Of a stretch of DNA of 64,000 bases, positions 63,509-64,000 are shown piece after piece (positions within the stretch are counted from its first letter, which is position 1; every line of letters begins with the position of its first letter). The stretch covers positions 124,001 to 188,000 of the forward strand of contig JAWKNK010000003.1 in the NCBI GenBank assembly GCA_041391745.1, read 5' to 3'. This DNA is from JAIXWP01 sp041391745 (lineage in GTDB: Bacteria > Bacteroidota > Bacteroidia > Flavobacteriales_D > Sanyastnellaceae). The position numbers and the translations under genes are program-made. The notes beneath the pieces were generated by a model, which saw only the letters and a program-made list of their open reading frames with translations, did not search any database and was not told the origin of the DNA.

Positions 63509-64000
63509 TGCTTTTGTGTTGACTCTAAGTGAATAAAGCCTTTTTGATCAATATATCCTCTCCACCCAGTTCGATACCACTCACCTATTTCAAAGGCATC
63601 TTCACTGCAAAAAACAGTACAAACCGAAGCTCCCTTAATCCAAATTTCTCCCACCTCATTGCTATCCATTTCAACCGAACAATCATTCGGGTCGGTTACA
63701 CGAACTGCCACTCCTGGCAATGCCTTACCAATACTATCGTCATCATAAGCTTCTTGAATCAATTCCTTTCCAACAATATCTTTTCCTTTGTAGTTGTGGA
63801 GATTCACAGCAAAAACGGAGGCGGTTGCATTCATTCCTGCACAAGTCATCACAGTTATTCCTCTTGATGTTAGTGCCTGCACTGCATCGCAAGCAGGATG
63901 AACATCCGCGGTAAATACATGTGTAAGGAATGGGAAGTTGCGGTGTCTAGCTGCGCTGGCAAGAAACTCCAATTGTGAAGGAGTAGCTACAACAATCTCC
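63487..64000 (-). CDS. AMP-binding (acyl-CoA ligase-like) enzyme, 5'-partial with unusual C-terminus
   Basis: About 170 residues visible; the frame is open to the window edge (EIVVATPSQLEFL...). It matches the late part of the AMP-binding core: GITVMTCAGMNATASVFAV, IGKALPGVAVRVTD and NEVGEIWIKG. Normal enzymes then read TGD and GRxK and continue for about 100 residues with a catalytic Lys. Here the TGD position is TGW (WYRTGWRGYIDQKGFI) and the protein stops soon after at HSLLAC. It may be a degenerate, decayed or special member, or part of a larger Aas-like protein. Confidence 0.7.
   Translation of the reverse strand, partial: EIVVATPSQLEFLASAARHRNFPFLTHVFTADVHPACDAVQALTSRGITVMTCAGMNATASVFAVNLHNYKGKDIVGKELIQEAYDDDSIGKALPGVAVRVTDPNDCSVEMDSNEVGEIWIKGASVCTVFCSEDAFEIGEWYRTGWRGYIDQKGFIHLESTQKHHSLLAC
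63674..63691. repeat. Iterated 18-bp palindrome, copy 5
   Basis: ACCGAACAATCATTCGGG; three differences from the ideal (two at CG steps, one at the last base). It lies in the AMP-binding gene and encodes PNDCSV, a loop that is variable in this family. Confidence 0.65.

Overview
The window is chromosomal DNA of a Bacteroidota bacterium, most likely a Flavobacteriales relative. The evidence is several type IX secretion (T9SS) cargo proteins with type A (YPNP) or type B (gliding-motility-like) C-terminal sorting domains, PorP/SprF and PorE-like proteins, DUF4270 and DUF3050 genes, a PanC/GT5/DUF4270/GlmS cluster, and promoters of the Bacteroidota form TTG-(about 19-23)-TAnnTTTG. It is gene-dense and AT-leaning. 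I see no insertion sequence, integrase, prophage or CRISPR array.

Layout. 0-9.8 kb: 3' part of alanine racemase, an S8 protease and a type B cargo protein, then ribE, rseP and an exported unknown, followed by tRNA-Leu(CAA). 10-13.8 kb: two convergent orphan histidine kinases and a SatD-family protein. 13.7-19.2 kb (minus strand): lipoproteins, an outer-membrane barrel, and two tandem kelch-like T9SS cargo paralogues. 19.3-24.3 kb: panC, divergent from a GT5-like protein, a DUF4270 lipoprotein and glmS. 24.6-28 kb: a barrel and an acidic lipoprotein that look strongly expressed, DUF502, and an EamA transporter. 28-34 kb: two T9SS cargo proteins and a DUF3050 protein.

34.3-50.4 kb is the centrepiece. 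A 4324-residue surface protein has an IgGFc-binding-like head, 41 hand-counted repeats of about 90 residues and a type B sorting domain. It is followed almost without gaps by a PorP/SprF protein and a PorE-like TPR/propeller/OmpA protein. This looks like one secretion-and-anchoring unit for a long adhesin. 50.3-64 kb is mostly housekeeping: an RsmF-like methyltransferase, AsmA, exported superoxide dismutase, rbfA/methyltransferase/LolC-type permease, GNAT, aspartate kinase, truB, a redoxin, PduO-type adenosyltransferase, queA, TM2 and a partial AMP-binding enzyme.

The two most unusual signals are: (1) an 18-bp palindrome close to ACCGAACGATCGTTCGGT found six times, always inside genes and in different reading frames; and (2) paired extra cysteines in six adhesin repeats whose positions move in opposite directions, as expected for disulfides across antiparallel beta strands. 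Smaller signals include a terminator whose T-tract doubles as the next promoter, a group of genes with the -7 box only 4-5 nt before ATG, and near-universal abutting or overlapping of convergent gene ends.
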